From: Pelosinus fermentans JBW45
GTDB lineage: Bacteria; Bacillota; Negativicutes; DSM-13327
Direction: 5' to 3'
DNA: 64,000 nt
Assembly: GCF_000271665.2 (NCBI RefSeq)
Contig: NZ_CP010978.1
Span: forward strand, 1,520,501 to 1,584,500
A program made the translations under genes and the position numbers. The notes beneath the pieces are model-generated. The model was not told where the DNA came from. It saw only the letters and a list, made by a program, of their open reading frames with translations, and searched no databases. Below, piece after piece: positions 16,274-24,828 of this stretch. Numbering within the stretch: position 1 is the first letter of the stretch; each line of letters starts with the position of its first letter.

Positions 16274-17449
16274 ATGGCTAATTCATTTCAGATTTTTAAG
16301 AACCAACAATTTCAAAGTATTGCAATTTCTCACTTCAATACAATTCTTGGTACTTCCTTACTTGTTCCTGTATTACCAGTTTTTTTGCACAATAGCGGAT
16401 TAAGTGAGACGCAAATTGGGCTTATTATGGGCGCTACGGCAATGAGTTCCCTTATTATAAGGCCATGGATTGGTTTTCAAGTGGATACTAAAGGCAGCCG
16501 TCCAGTGATTCTGCTTGGACAAATCGTACTTATTTTATCAACTGTTGGTTATTGGTGGGCGACAAGTTTTTTGGGCTTTTTTGTTTTACGATTCCTTTAC
16601 GGTATTGGGCAGGCTTTTTATGGTACAGGAGCAGTTACCTTCGCCAGCAGTATCGGATCAGGAGAAAGTAATTCCAACTCGATTGCCATGTATACGTTAA
16701 CTACCATGTGTGGTCTTGGACTTAGCATGAGTATGGCTCAGGTAGCTTTTGATAATTTTGGATTCAATGCACTTGCTGGCATTAGTGTTATTCTAATCGG
16801 GATTGCTTTTAATGTGATGAAGTGGCGTTCCCAGCCAATTCAGTTAGCTGCGAGAAATGTTGTTCGAGCACCATTTATGGATGTACTGAAATCCAAGGTT
16901 GTTTGTGCGTCGACTCTTTCTCAGTTTGCAGTAAGTTTTGCTTTTAGTGCAGCTCTAACCTTTATCCCACTTGCTGCCATTGATAAGGGGGTTGATTTTT
17001 ACTCTCTTTTCTTTATTGCTTTTGCCATCTCAGTGGTTTTTTCCCGTCTTTTCGTACAAAAGATAAGCCATATCTTAGGACTCTTAAATGCAACACTATA
17101 TGCGAGTATCACAATGTTGCTCGGTATCTTGCTGTTATTGATTACCATTTCGCCTATTATGCTGGTTCTCTCAGGACTTCTGTTTGGGCTAGGATTTGGT
17201 GTTGTTTATCCCACCTTGGTTTTACTTTTAGTAGAGCGAATCCAGCAAACGAATCGAGGTACCGCTCTAGGTATTATGATTGCAGCTGGTGATATTGGAA
17301 ATGCTCTTTCTGCCGCCATATTGGGCGGTGTAGCTGAACATCTGGGATATTTCGTTTTATTTTTAACGACGGCGTTACTATTGGCAATATGTACCTACTA
17401 TTTTTATTCAATATTAGTTAGAAGTGATGACAAGATTAGTGATAATTGA
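16274..17449 (+). CDS. Major facilitator superfamily transporter
   Basis: 391 residues, twelve predicted helices. The MFS loop 2-3 signature is seen as GFQVDTKGSRPVILLGQIVL, and loop 8-9 as SRLFVQKISHILGL. The sequence resembles sugar- or drug-efflux-like MFS proteins; the substrate is unknown. A weak AAAAGGGG sits before ATG 16274. It lies alone between the ArsR gene and the metal island, separated by a hairpin from the former. Confidence 0.85.
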   Translation: MANSFQIFKNQQFQSIAISHFNTILGTSLLVPVLPVFLHNSGLSETQIGLIMGATAMSSLIIRPWIGFQVDTKGSRPVILLGQIVLILSTVGYWWATSFLGFFVLRFLYGIGQAFYGTGAVTFASSIGSGESNSNSIAMYTLTTMCGLGLSMSMAQVAFDNFGFNALAGISVILIGIAFNVMKWRSQPIQLAARNVVRAPFMDVLKSKVVCASTLSQFAVSFAFSAALTFIPLAAIDKGVDFYSLFFIAFAISVVFSRLFVQKISHILGLLNATLYASITMLLGILLLLITISPIMLVLSGLLFGLGFGVVYPTLVLLLVERIQQTNRGTALGIMIAAGDIGNALSAAILGGVAEHLGYFVLFLTTALLLAICTYYFYSILVRSDDKISDN

Positions 17450-17537
17450 TGATAATGTATTATGGAATGAATCCTTAATTAAAAATACATAAAGCTTTCA
17501 TACAACGGGAAAATTAGAATAAGTGCGAGGAGGTGTA

Positions 17538-17909
17538 ATGTATATGAATTTTTTGAAAATGTTCAGCAAAAGCTCTCTCTTGTTATTGTTGGCCGGTGGT
17601 ATTGTTCTAGCTTTGCTGTCGGATCGCCGCAATCTACGGTCTGGTGCAGTGAAGGTGACTAAAGGGGCTTTAATTGCCAAAGACGAAGTGAAAAATGCAG
17701 CAGCAAAAGTGAGTGCCAGAGCTTCTGATTTTGTAGAAGAAGCGCGTCAAGTTCGAGGTGTTTCACCTTGTCGTGGTGCAGTGGCTAGAGAAAAAGGGCA
17801 CCGGATAGCCGTTGCTACGACTGCCAAGATATTGACATTGAAAGAAGCGGCACAAGCTGAATTTAAAAGTATTGTTGATGAGGCGAAAAGACGTCGTGCC
17901 ATTCGCTAA
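17538..17909 (+). CDS. Small membrane-anchored accessory protein of the metal island
   Basis: About 123 residues. I place the start at ATG 17538 (or 17544), because AGGAGG lies at 17528-17533 inside the longer GTG frame. One membrane helix (SSLLLLLAGGIVLALLS) is followed by a long Ala/Lys/Glu amphipathic region (AKDEVKNAAAKVSARASDFV, TTAKILTLKEAAQAEFKSIV). This plan recalls DUF5132/PacL-like helper proteins of P-type ATPases; the match is by architecture only. It is convergent with the degenerate ATPase gene and shares a terminator with it. Confidence 0.6.
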   Translation: MYMNFLKMFSKSSLLLLLAGGIVLALLSDRRNLRSGAVKVTKGALIAKDEVKNAAAKVSARASDFVEEARQVRGVSPCRGAVAREKGHRIAVATTAKILTLKEAAQAEFKSIVDEAKRRRAIR

Positions 17910-17955
17910 AGTAGATCTTATATGTTCTTGAGAGCAGCGAAATAATGAAGTAACT

Positions 17956-18028
17956 GCAGAAGCACAGAATATGCTGAGAGATTTTTATTTGATCTTTTCT
18001 CAGTATTCTGTGCTTCTGCGTTTTTTAT
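17956..18028. terminator. Bidirectional terminator
   Basis: A stem of about 21 bp (GCAGAAGCACAGAAT...ATTCTGTGCTTCTGC) is followed by GTTTTTTATT. It lies between the convergent accessory and degenerate-ATPase genes. Confidence 0.85.
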
Positions 18029-18052
18029 TATGTTTTTTATAATCCTAGAGAT

Positions 18053-19567
18053 TCAAATTGGTTTCTTACCAGACAACGAGCATTTTGAGTTCATAATGAT
18101 TGCCAATGTACTGATATTCAGCAGTAATCCTGCAGTTATTGGAGTAATGAGCGAGGTAGCAGCTAGTGCCACACCAGCTATATTGAAGACCGTAGCAAAG
18201 GATACATTTTGACGAATGACCTTATTCATATATCTGCTAAGATAGATGATTTCAGCCACTTTTCGAGGATCATCATTCGCAATCACGATATCAGCGGTTT
18301 CAATTGCCTGAGCTGTTCCCTTTCTGCCCATAGCGATGGCAACATCACTGGCAGCAAAGGCGGGAGAGTCATTTATCCCGTCTCCGATCATTACAATCTT
18401 CTTTCCTAGGGCTTGCAAATCGTTAATCATTTTTACTATATCGTCAGGAAGCATAGAATGCCAGTTAGCAGTACAATCGCCCGTTATCACACGAATATCC
18501 TTGATACCTAAAGAATGCAGCTGGTCTATTCCTGTATAGCTCTCATGTTCAAATAATACTGTATCAACGTCTCCTATACGTTCTAGAACCTCAATCTGCT
18601 TTATAAGAACTCCTTTCTCGGCTGCTTGGCTAATTGCAGAATGCATCGCTGCGTCTTTGGATAGGGAAATTGCAGCAGGGCACCCGGCGAGTAATATTGC
18701 GAGGCTTCGCATAAAGTTTCTTGTTAGAAGAAAGCTAATTCCTGAAATCGCCAAGGAATACCATATGATTTTTTCAGCCAATAAAGAGGATGAAGATTTT
18801 TTTTCTTCATTTTTATGAGTGGAGATGTTATTTTTCACTTCTGTATCTATGAGATTGAGGTTCTCTTTTTCTTCAGACGGGCTTTTTAGTGCCTGCAACT
18901 GCTTTCCCATAAGAAGATTCGATATGCTTTTATGGGAATTTTCCTGCGCTGCTGTGCCAAGCCAATAGGTTAATTGGACTAGCCAGAGCACGGACAATCC
19001 AGTAATACTTTCTCGTATGGTTAGCAGTAGTAAGGTAGGCAGAAACAAAAGCAATTCATAGTTCATATTGTGTTTTTTTGCCGCTGTTTCAAAGCGGTTA
19101 CGTAAGAGGGGGTAGCCAGCGATTAAAGTTGCAAGAGCAGCAAAACTGAAAATTTGTGGGGAAGAAGACAGGGGAGATTTGCCTGCAAAGAAGCGTTTGG
19201 TGACTAGTCCTACTAGAATGAGACCTGTTGCGAAGGCATAGGTCCCCGGTGATTTGATAAGTTCTGGGGGATGATTACAGTCAATTTTTACGCTCTCATG
19301 TATAGTGGACTTTTGTATCGAATATCTTTGCTCTATTGCAAAAATCAATGATTGAATTTCAGTTAGACAAATATAAGTTGGATTAAAATGAATGAGCGCT
19401 CGGCCTGTTAATGGATTTGCTGTCACGGAATAAATATATTTTTCTTTTACCAATCTCGTTGCTATATAGTGAGCAAAAGCGGGGCTTTGCAGAAGTGATT
19501 TAATGGATATTCGTAACCGTCCTGGCAATAAATTGTACTGGCTTGTTGTAAGACTAGCTGCTGCCAA
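18053..19567 (-). CDS. Degenerate P1B-type ATPase paralogue (pseudoenzyme)
   Basis: 504 residues, one unbroken frame, TTG start after AAAGGAGG. It keeps an HMA-like N-terminus without CxxC (LLPGRLRISIKSLL, about 10-90), the membrane helices, the hinge GDGINDSPA (395-403) and the last helix pair. Three catalytic parts are lost. The actuator domain with TGE is replaced by a polar linker (about 220-262). CPC has become CPA (296-298). The DKTGT loop is EHESY (340-344), so the phosphorylated Asp is gone. The nucleotide-binding domain is absent, leaving only about 15 residues before ITGD. It cannot pump as a normal P-type ATPase. Retention of the full frame suggests a regulatory or scaffold role beside the intact ATPase at 21.7 kb. 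Confidence 0.8.
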   Translation of the reverse strand: MAAASLTTSQYNLLPGRLRISIKSLLQSPAFAHYIATRLVKEKYIYSVTANPLTGRALIHFNPTYICLTEIQSLIFAIEQRYSIQKSTIHESVKIDCNHPPELIKSPGTYAFATGLILVGLVTKRFFAGKSPLSSSPQIFSFAALATLIAGYPLLRNRFETAAKKHNMNYELLLFLPTLLLLTIRESITGLSVLWLVQLTYWLGTAAQENSHKSISNLLMGKQLQALKSPSEEKENLNLIDTEVKNNISTHKNEEKKSSSSLLAEKIIWYSLAISGISFLLTRNFMRSLAILLAGCPAAISLSKDAAMHSAISQAAEKGVLIKQIEVLERIGDVDTVLFEHESYTGIDQLHSLGIKDIRVITGDCTANWHSMLPDDIVKMINDLQALGKKIVMIGDGINDSPAFAASDVAIAMGRKGTAQAIETADIVIANDDPRKVAEIIYLSRYMNKVIRQNVSFATVFNIAGVALAATSLITPITAGLLLNISTLAIIMNSKCSLSGKKPI

Positions 19568-19662
19568 TGAAAAGCGTCCTCCTTTTTGATTAAAATACTC
19601 TTTTGGAAAACCAATAAATTATAGCCATAAACAGGCAAAGGATGATGGAGCGTGAAAGAATC

Positions 19663-19690
19663 AACAGCAAGGAATGATTTCCCTGCTGTT
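19663..19690. repeat. Short hairpin between minus-strand genes
   Basis: AACAGCAAGG pairs with CCCTGCTGTT. There is no T-run on either strand, so termination is doubtful; it could be an mRNA-stability stem between the 78-residue gene and the degenerate ATPase. Confidence 0.35.
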
Positions 19691-19713
19691 AATGTAAATA
19701 TATGTGCCGCTGG

Positions 19714-19950
19714 TTAAAAAAGCTTTAAACGTGCCCAGGAGATACCAGCAAGTAAATTGTCTTTCGATTCTTTACTTCTTTTCTTGATGTAACCGAAAAA
19801 CTGTCCCAAGAACTCTTCCCAAATGGTAACCACTTCTCCCTTTATTTCTGGTGAGTGCTGTCTGAGTTCAATACTCATATCAATTGCTTCATGCAGTTCA
19901 CGATTTGCATTTGTGATTTTCTGGCGTAACATTTCAATCGTAATAGCCAC
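19714..19950 (-). CDS. Small helical protein of the metal island, unknown
   Basis: 78 residues from GTG with CAGGAGG upstream, 21 bp after the preceding gene. The sequence is mostly charged helix (LRQKITNANRELHEAIDMSI, then WEEFLGQFFGYIKKRSKES), with an amphipathic end (NLLAGISWARLKLF). There is no signal peptide or Cys. I recognise no family. Its position between a membrane accessory gene and the degenerate ATPase suggests a partner of that system. Confidence 0.65.
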   Translation of the reverse strand: MAITIEMLRQKITNANRELHEAIDMSIELRQHSPEIKGEVVTIWEEFLGQFFGYIKKRSKESKDNLLAGISWARLKLF

Positions 19951-19971
19951 TTGTTCCTCCTGATATATGGA

Positions 19972-20604
19972 TTAGCTAGGATCAGCTTTGGTAGTATCGA
20001 ATGTTTCTTCACTAGCTTCTTCTAGATCTTCATCGACCTCATCAAGTGAGTCCTTAAAACGCTCAAATTGAGCTTCGCTTACCAGATCTTCAATGTCTTC
20101 CCGTACACCGCTGAAAACTCCCTGTGCCTGCTCTGTTAATCCGATTACACCTTGCACTGCTTTCACAGCCAAGGGACGAAGTTTTTCTCTAACACTCGGC
20201 ATCAAAGCGGCTGCTACAACAACGGCTCCAATCCAAAAGGTTACATTATGTCCAGTACGCATTTTAATTTCGTGATTAAAGCAGCGTTTTCTTCTAGTTA
20301 AGCCATTCATTCCCGGTCCTGTTTCTACTAAGTCTGTTAGTTCTGCCAATTCCAGTAGTTCTTTACGTTCTTTGCGGATCATCTGCAGCAATGCCTTACG
20401 CGCATAGGGATCGGTAACTGTGTTTAATTTCTGTTCATATATACGTATGGCGGCTAATTTCGCCTCAAAGACTTGTTCAAGCCCTAAGGTCGTGTCCTCA
20501 CAGCAAGTTTCCATAGCTCGCGCACGCATGAGCTGCCCTCTGCTTTGTTTTACCTTAGACTTTATTTCATATTCGTTATATGATCCTGTTTCTATATCGG
20601 ACAT
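19972..20604 (-). CDS. Helical membrane-anchored accessory protein, DUF5132-like
   Basis: 210 residues. The N-terminal part (about 20-95) is a helical bundle (EQVFEAKLAAIRIYEQKLNT, ALLQMIRKERKELLELAELT) loosely like ferritin-type helix pairs but without an obvious di-iron EExxH set. A membrane helix follows at about 120-140 (VTFWIGAVVVAAALMP), then an amphipathic segment REKLRPLAVKAVQGVIGLTE that resembles DUF5132, and a very acidic tail (DSLDEVDEDLEEASEETFD). The acidic tail may bind metal. It heads the minus-strand set 20604-18053 and is divergent from the Fur-boxed gene at 20782. Confidence 0.6.
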   Translation of the reverse strand: MSDIETGSYNEYEIKSKVKQSRGQLMRARAMETCCEDTTLGLEQVFEAKLAAIRIYEQKLNTVTDPYARKALLQMIRKERKELLELAELTDLVETGPGMNGLTRRKRCFNHEIKMRTGHNVTFWIGAVVVAAALMPSVREKLRPLAVKAVQGVIGLTEQAQGVFSGVREDIEDLVSEAQFERFKDSLDEVDEDLEEASEETFDTTKADPS

Positions 20605-20707
20605 TATAACCCTACCTTTCCCAATTTATGCGATGTAATCATTAGTATTGTTCCCATGTTTATCCATGTTATATACGTTTTTCATAAGATTTATTTGAGA
20701 TATCATA

Positions 20708-20766
20708 TTGACTGGGTATAATTTTTTGTAGTATAATTAATAATAGTGATAATGATAATTGCTATC
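20708..20766 (+). promoter_or_regulatory. Promoter with downstream Fur-like box
   Basis: TTGACT at 20708-20713 and TATAAT at 20732-20737 (18-bp spacer) are followed at 20748-20766 by GATAATGATAATTGCTATC, which matches the Fur consensus at 16 of 19 positions. The box covers the start of transcription. It could also affect the divergent accessory operon. Confidence 0.75.
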
Positions 20767-20781
20767 ATTAGGAGGCGGTTT

Positions 20782-21414
20782 ATGCCTATGTCAATATATA
20801 TAAAACCAATTGAAGTATTGCGGCTTGAATGTACAAACGATATACGAGAGGAATTTTGCCAAATACGTTCACGAATTTCTTCTTTAGAACTTCATAAATT
20901 GGCGGATTCTTTGTTTTGCCAAAATTCTCTTGCATGGCCTGCAGTTTTGTTAGAGCTGCAAAAAGGAAGAATGTTAGATCGGCTTCTTAATAAGCTGAAT
21001 GGAAAAGTGAAAGCCCATGGTTTTTCAAATGAGAGAAATTTAGCATTAAAAGGACCTTTTCCCGCTCTTTCTCTAAGGTCATTGCTGCCTGTAGTTCACG
21101 AACATCGCTCTACATTACGAGCTACCCGTTGCGTTGAATTTTTGGGCAATAAAGCTTGCAGTTATTCTTTGAAATCAGTCACGAAAGGTATATTTCCTTT
21201 TCAGGTCGATGTAGCAACCTTAGCCATGGAATCCTTAGGGTGCTCCAGTAAACAGCAAATGAAATTAGCATTGCTTGAACTTTCTGAACGTATTAAGGGA
21301 TGTATTCTTAATTTCCTCTATGATTGGGAGAACTTAATAATGAAGCAGATTGGTGAACAACTGTTAACCTTTAAGCAAAATTCCTATTTGTCGATTACAG
21401 AAGCAGCAGTATAA
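20782..21414 (+). CDS. Unknown protein under a Fur-like box, metal island
   Basis: 210 residues. I choose ATG 20782, 6 bp after AGGAGG, because the longer frame from 20746 starts inside the Fur box. No signal peptide or membrane helix is visible. The chain is soluble and basic with scattered Cys, including TRCVEFLGNKACSYS, and helical blocks such as LRLECTNDIREEFCQIRSRI and SSKQQMKLALLELSERIKGC. I recognise no family. Its promoter says it is made when iron (or another Fur-family metal) is scarce, and it lies just upstream of the intact P-type ATPase. Confidence 0.65.
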   Translation: MPMSIYIKPIEVLRLECTNDIREEFCQIRSRISSLELHKLADSLFCQNSLAWPAVLLELQKGRMLDRLLNKLNGKVKAHGFSNERNLALKGPFPALSLRSLLPVVHEHRSTLRATRCVEFLGNKACSYSLKSVTKGIFPFQVDVATLAMESLGCSSKQQMKLALLELSERIKGCILNFLYDWENLIMKQIGEQLLTFKQNSYLSITEAAV

Positions 21415-21473
21415 TAAAAAGTTGTATTCCATATAATACATTCTAGTGGGCGCTGATCCTGCTAGACACTCTC

Positions 21474-21500
21474 AAATCCCAGTGTCTGGGATTTTTTTGC
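21474..21500 (+). terminator. Intrinsic terminator
   Basis: AAATCCCAG pairs with CTGGGATTT and is followed by a T-run. It ends the Fur-boxed gene before the repeat and the ATPase. Confidence 0.7.
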
Positions 21501-21531
21501 GTTTATTAGAGGATCGTTCTTTTTCTTGTAG

Positions 21532-21680
21532 GATAAGAATTTATAAGTTTAGGGGAACGTTGAACACAGCGTTCGCAGAGAGCACAGAGGTTTTTAACTT
21601 TATCTATTTTTTCTCCGTGTTCTCTGCGCCTCTGTGGGTTCCTTTACTTTCTATGTTTTAAAGGACGCGTAGCGTTTTTC
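21532..21680. repeat. Dispersed palindromic repeat, family A copy 1
   Basis: About 149 bp: GATAAGAATTTATAAG, GGGGAACGTTGAACACAG, GAGAGCACAGAGG, a central TTTTTAACTTTATCTATTTT, the complementary TTCTCTGCGCCTCTG, then TTTACTTTCTATGTTTTAAA and GGACGCGTAGCGTTTTT. The same ordered blocks recur at 28.7 and 32.8 kb. It sits between the Fur-boxed gene and the ATPase. Confidence 0.85.
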
Positions 21681-21735
21681 TTGTGATTAGAGCGACTTGG
21701 TCATCGGATAAAGAGCTAAAAGGGGGAAACGTTGT

Positions 21736-23952
21736 TTGGCTGCACCATATCTACAAATTGTTCACAAGATACCTGGGCGCATTCGTATTTATCATCCTAG
21801 AATAAAACTGAATCCTAAGTTTGCTTCACAGCTTGAAGTACTTTTAAGGAAGCAAAAAGGGATTCAAGAATGTAGCGCAAATCCTAAGTCGGGTAAGATA
21901 TTGATTCAATATAATCGGGCTATGACTTCTGAAGGCGTTTTATGGTCCTTCTTGCAACAGCACATCAAACAGACTTCTAAGCCCCAGATTTTAAAAAGGC
22001 AGAAGGCAAAACCTTTTGAGGTAGAGGATGTGCCCATTCCTACTCAGATTGCTTTAGTGGCTATTGGCGGTTTAACACTGCTTTATCATCTGTTTCGTTA
22101 TCTGTTTCGCCCAGGACCTCTTTCAGTTAATTTGTTGAGTTTAACCAGTTTGGCAACATTAATTACCTCTTTTCCCATATTACGCAGTGGTATCGAAAAT
22201 CTTTTTCTGCGCCGAGTTTTAAATAATGAGATTTTGATTGGAACGGCCATTATTTTGTCGGTATTGTTAAGAGAAGGGGCTACTGGCTTGGTAGTTGTAT
22301 GGCTGGTGAACCTCAGCACCTTAATCGAAACCCTTACATTGGATCGATCACGCCGTACCATTCGGAGTATGCTGGAAGGCAATCAAAAAGACGCCTGGAT
22401 TGTTGTAAATGGGCAGGAAGTCATCATACCTATTTCTCAACTAAAGCAAGAAGACATCGTATCCATAAAACTTGGCAGCAAAATTCCGGTAGACGGAATC
22501 GTTATGAATGGTGAGGCGGTAGTCAATCAAGCAGCATTAACAGGAGAGCCTGTGCCTGTGCACAAGCAAGTTGGTGATAAGGTATTGGCTGGTTCCACAA
22601 TTGAACAGGGGACCTTGTATGTTAAGGCAGAACAAGTGGGGGATCAAACATCCGTTGCCCGTGTGATACATCTTGTTGAAGAAGCGGCTCATTCTAAAGC
22701 TCCCATACAAAAAATGGCAGATACCTATTCTGCTCGTCTCATCCCAAGTTCATTTCTTTTGGCATTGCTGGTGTTTCTACTGACAGGAGATATCAGAAGA
22801 ACGATGACTATTTTGATTGTTGCTTGTCCCTGTGCGGCAGGATTAGCAACGCCTACTGCTCTTAGCGCAGCAATCGGGAATGCTGCCAGTCGGGGAATTT
22901 TAGTGAAAGGCGGCCGTTATCTAGAGGAAGCAGGAAAAATAAATTTTTTACTATTTGATAAAACAGGTACGCTGACAGACGGAAAACCTGCCGTTGCTAA
23001 CGTCATCCCGATTCATAAAGGATATGATTCCAATTCTATTTTAACCTTAGCTGCCGGGGCAGAGGCGAATGCAAATCATCCACTGGCAAATGCAATTAAA
23101 GAAGCTGCAAAAGAGCAGGGAATTAATTTACCCTGTATTCCTGACAGTGAAATGGCAATTGGTCGTGGTGTGAGGGCTACGATTGATGGTGTGGTTGTTC
23201 ATGTTGGAAATTCCTCATACTTAAGTCAGATGAGTATAAAAATTCCTCCACAAATTCCTTTTGCAATGCAAAACAGGGCTGAAAGTGCAACGTTAGTATA
23301 CGTAGCTAGTGGCATGACTCTTATTGGAGTCATTGTGATCGTAGACTCTCTTCGCCCTAATGCAGAAAAAGCGATTCGCAGTATTCGGGAAGAGGGGATT
23401 ACGAACATTGGAATTGTCTCTGGTGATGCGGATGCAGGGGTAAAAGAGATTGCCAATCTTTTAAGACTGGAGAAGTTTTGGTCCAATATGCTCCCACAGG
23501 ATAAGTTTAATATAATAAAATCCTTGCAGGAAGAGGGATATGTAGTGGGGATGGTCGGGGATGGAATTAATGACTCTCCATCCTTAGCTCTTGCCAATGT
23601 TGGCATTGCTATGGGGGTAGGTGGGGCCGATGCGGCGATTGAAACAGCTGGTATTGTTCTGAGAGAGGATAATCCAGAAAAAATTGTGGAAATCATCCGC
23701 CTTGGTAAGAAATCCTTACAGATCATCAGGCAGAACTTTCTTTTTGCTATTGGGGCGAATATCATCGGATTAGGGCTTGGTTCTGCGAAATTAATTTCAC
23801 CATTTATAGCAGCTGTTTTGCACAATGCAAGTACCCTGGCAGTTGTAATGAACTCCACACGACTTCTCTCCTACGCCCCCCATCAGCCTAGCACAGAGAC
23901 TGCTCTTTCTCCCGCCAATCAGAAAAGATATGAGCTGCCGAATAAAAAATAG
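21736..23952 (+). CDS. P1B-type metal-transporting ATPase
   Basis: 738 residues from TTG after GGGGGAAA. Order: HMA-like domain at 1-75 (KIPGRIRIYHPRIKLN) with no CxxC; membrane helices; actuator TGEP at 269-272; ion-binding CPC at 364-366; phosphorylation site DKTGTLTDGKP from 408; HPLANAI; hinge GDGINDSPS; final helix pair with NASTLAVVMNSTRLL. All catalytic residues are present, so it should pump a metal ion across the inner membrane. The CPC site allows Cu, Zn, Mn or Fe. The CxxC-free HMA domain and PacL-like neighbours resemble CtpC-type Mn/Zn pumps more than copper pumps, but this is inference. A short polar tail follows the last helix. Confidence 0.88.
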   Translation: MAAPYLQIVHKIPGRIRIYHPRIKLNPKFASQLEVLLRKQKGIQECSANPKSGKILIQYNRAMTSEGVLWSFLQQHIKQTSKPQILKRQKAKPFEVEDVPIPTQIALVAIGGLTLLYHLFRYLFRPGPLSVNLLSLTSLATLITSFPILRSGIENLFLRRVLNNEILIGTAIILSVLLREGATGLVVVWLVNLSTLIETLTLDRSRRTIRSMLEGNQKDAWIVVNGQEVIIPISQLKQEDIVSIKLGSKIPVDGIVMNGEAVVNQAALTGEPVPVHKQVGDKVLAGSTIEQGTLYVKAEQVGDQTSVARVIHLVEEAAHSKAPIQKMADTYSARLIPSSFLLALLVFLLTGDIRRTMTILIVACPCAAGLATPTALSAAIGNAASRGILVKGGRYLEEAGKINFLLFDKTGTLTDGKPAVANVIPIHKGYDSNSILTLAAGAEANANHPLANAIKEAAKEQGINLPCIPDSEMAIGRGVRATIDGVVVHVGNSSYLSQMSIKIPPQIPFAMQNRAESATLVYVASGMTLIGVIVIVDSLRPNAEKAIRSIREEGITNIGIVSGDADAGVKEIANLLRLEKFWSNMLPQDKFNIIKSLQEEGYVVGMVGDGINDSPSLALANVGIAMGVGGADAAIETAGIVLREDNPEKIVEIIRLGKKSLQIIRQNFLFAIGANIIGLGLGSAKLISPFIAAVLHNASTLAVVMNSTRLLSYAPHQPSTETALSPANQKRYELPNKK

Positions 23953-23954
23953 TA

Positions 23955-24085
23955 ATGAACCGCGAAGACGCGGAGAATTGCAAAGACGCAAAGGACACAG
24001 AGTTCGCAGAGAGCACAGAGGTTTTTTAACCTTATCTATCTTTTCTCAGTGTTCTCTGTGCCTCTGCGGTTCGGTTTACTTTCTA
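23955..24085. repeat. Dispersed palindromic repeat, mixed copy
   Basis: Starts GAACCGCGAAGACGCGGAG, then GCAAAGACGCAAAGGACACAG, CAGAGAGCACAGAGG, the central TTTTTTAACCTTATCTATC, and the complement GTTCTCTGTGCCTCTGCGG ending TTCGGTTTACTTTCTA. It starts just 2 bp after the ATPase stop and may act as its terminator. Confidence 0.75.
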
Positions 24086-24161
24086 GTAACTCCTGCACGG
24101 TTTAGACCATGGGAGAGTTTTGTATTATAATAGGAAATAGTACACTTAGGTACGAATTTAG

Positions 24162-24605
24162 ATGAAAAGGATCATGATAGGAATGATAATCGTAAGTGCT
24201 TGTTTAGCAGGTGTCGAATGTAGATATAATGGTTCGTCATACTCTGTTCCACAAATTGTAGAAATGGTAATACAAGGTAAGGCTATACCAATCTGTCCTG
24301 AAATACTTGCTGGGTTGCCAACTCCTCGTCCTCCAGTAGAGCAATTTGAAGGAAAGATCATCTCTTTAAATGGTGATGATCAGACAGCTCCATATAGGGC
24401 GGGTGCCAAAATGGGCTTAGAAATCGCAGTAGTGAGCGGGTGCCAAAAAGCGATACTGAAATCGAAGTCGCCTACTTGCGGCGCAGGGTGGATATATGAT
24501 GGTACATTTTCGGCAAATTTGATTTCTGGTGATGGTATCTTTGCCAAAATGCTCAAAGATAAAGGCATAGAAGTCTGTACAGAAGAAATATACTGCAAAG
24601 GTTAA
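24162..24605 (+). CDS. DUF523 family protein
   Basis: 147 residues if translation starts at ATG 24162; the in-frame ATGs at 24174 and 24183 are equally possible, and the usual family start (M-I-V-SACLAG) favours 24183. Family marks are the Cys motif VSACLAGVECRYNG, CPEILAGLPTPRPP, and ILKSKSPTCGAGWIYDGTF. The conserved Cys residues suggest a metal- or Fe-S-related function, but the family has no proven role. It stands alone between the ATPase and a strong terminator. Confidence 0.88.
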   Translation: MKRIMIGMIIVSACLAGVECRYNGSSYSVPQIVEMVIQGKAIPICPEILAGLPTPRPPVEQFEGKIISLNGDDQTAPYRAGAKMGLEIAVVSGCQKAILKSKSPTCGAGWIYDGTFSANLISGDGIFAKMLKDKGIEVCTEEIYCKG

Positions 24606-24665
24606 GATTCAATCGAAAATGCCAAATTTGATGGGAGTAGTCCTTTTCAACTGTGCTTTCTTATA

Positions 24666-24706
24666 AAAACTCCTGCAAAGTTGTTCGCTTTGCAGGAGTT
24701 TTGCAT
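24666..24706 (+). terminator. Intrinsic terminator, CCTGCAAAG type
   Basis: AAAACTCCTGCAAAG pairs perfectly with CTTTGCAGGAGTTTT. It ends the DUF523 gene. Confidence 0.85.
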
Positions 24707-24828
24707 TGTACTGTGAAAATAGTATAAATTGGAAGAATATAAAAGTGGTCATTTAAATTGATATGCATAGAAAAGAAGCAGCAATGTGGTAAGAAATTCG
24801 TTAGAAAAATCTTTTTTGAGGTGAGCAT

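Noticed and set aside
17430-17460. Fur box near GATAATTGATGATAATG
   Set aside because: The spacing breaks the 19-bp pattern and it overlaps the end of the MFS coding sequence.
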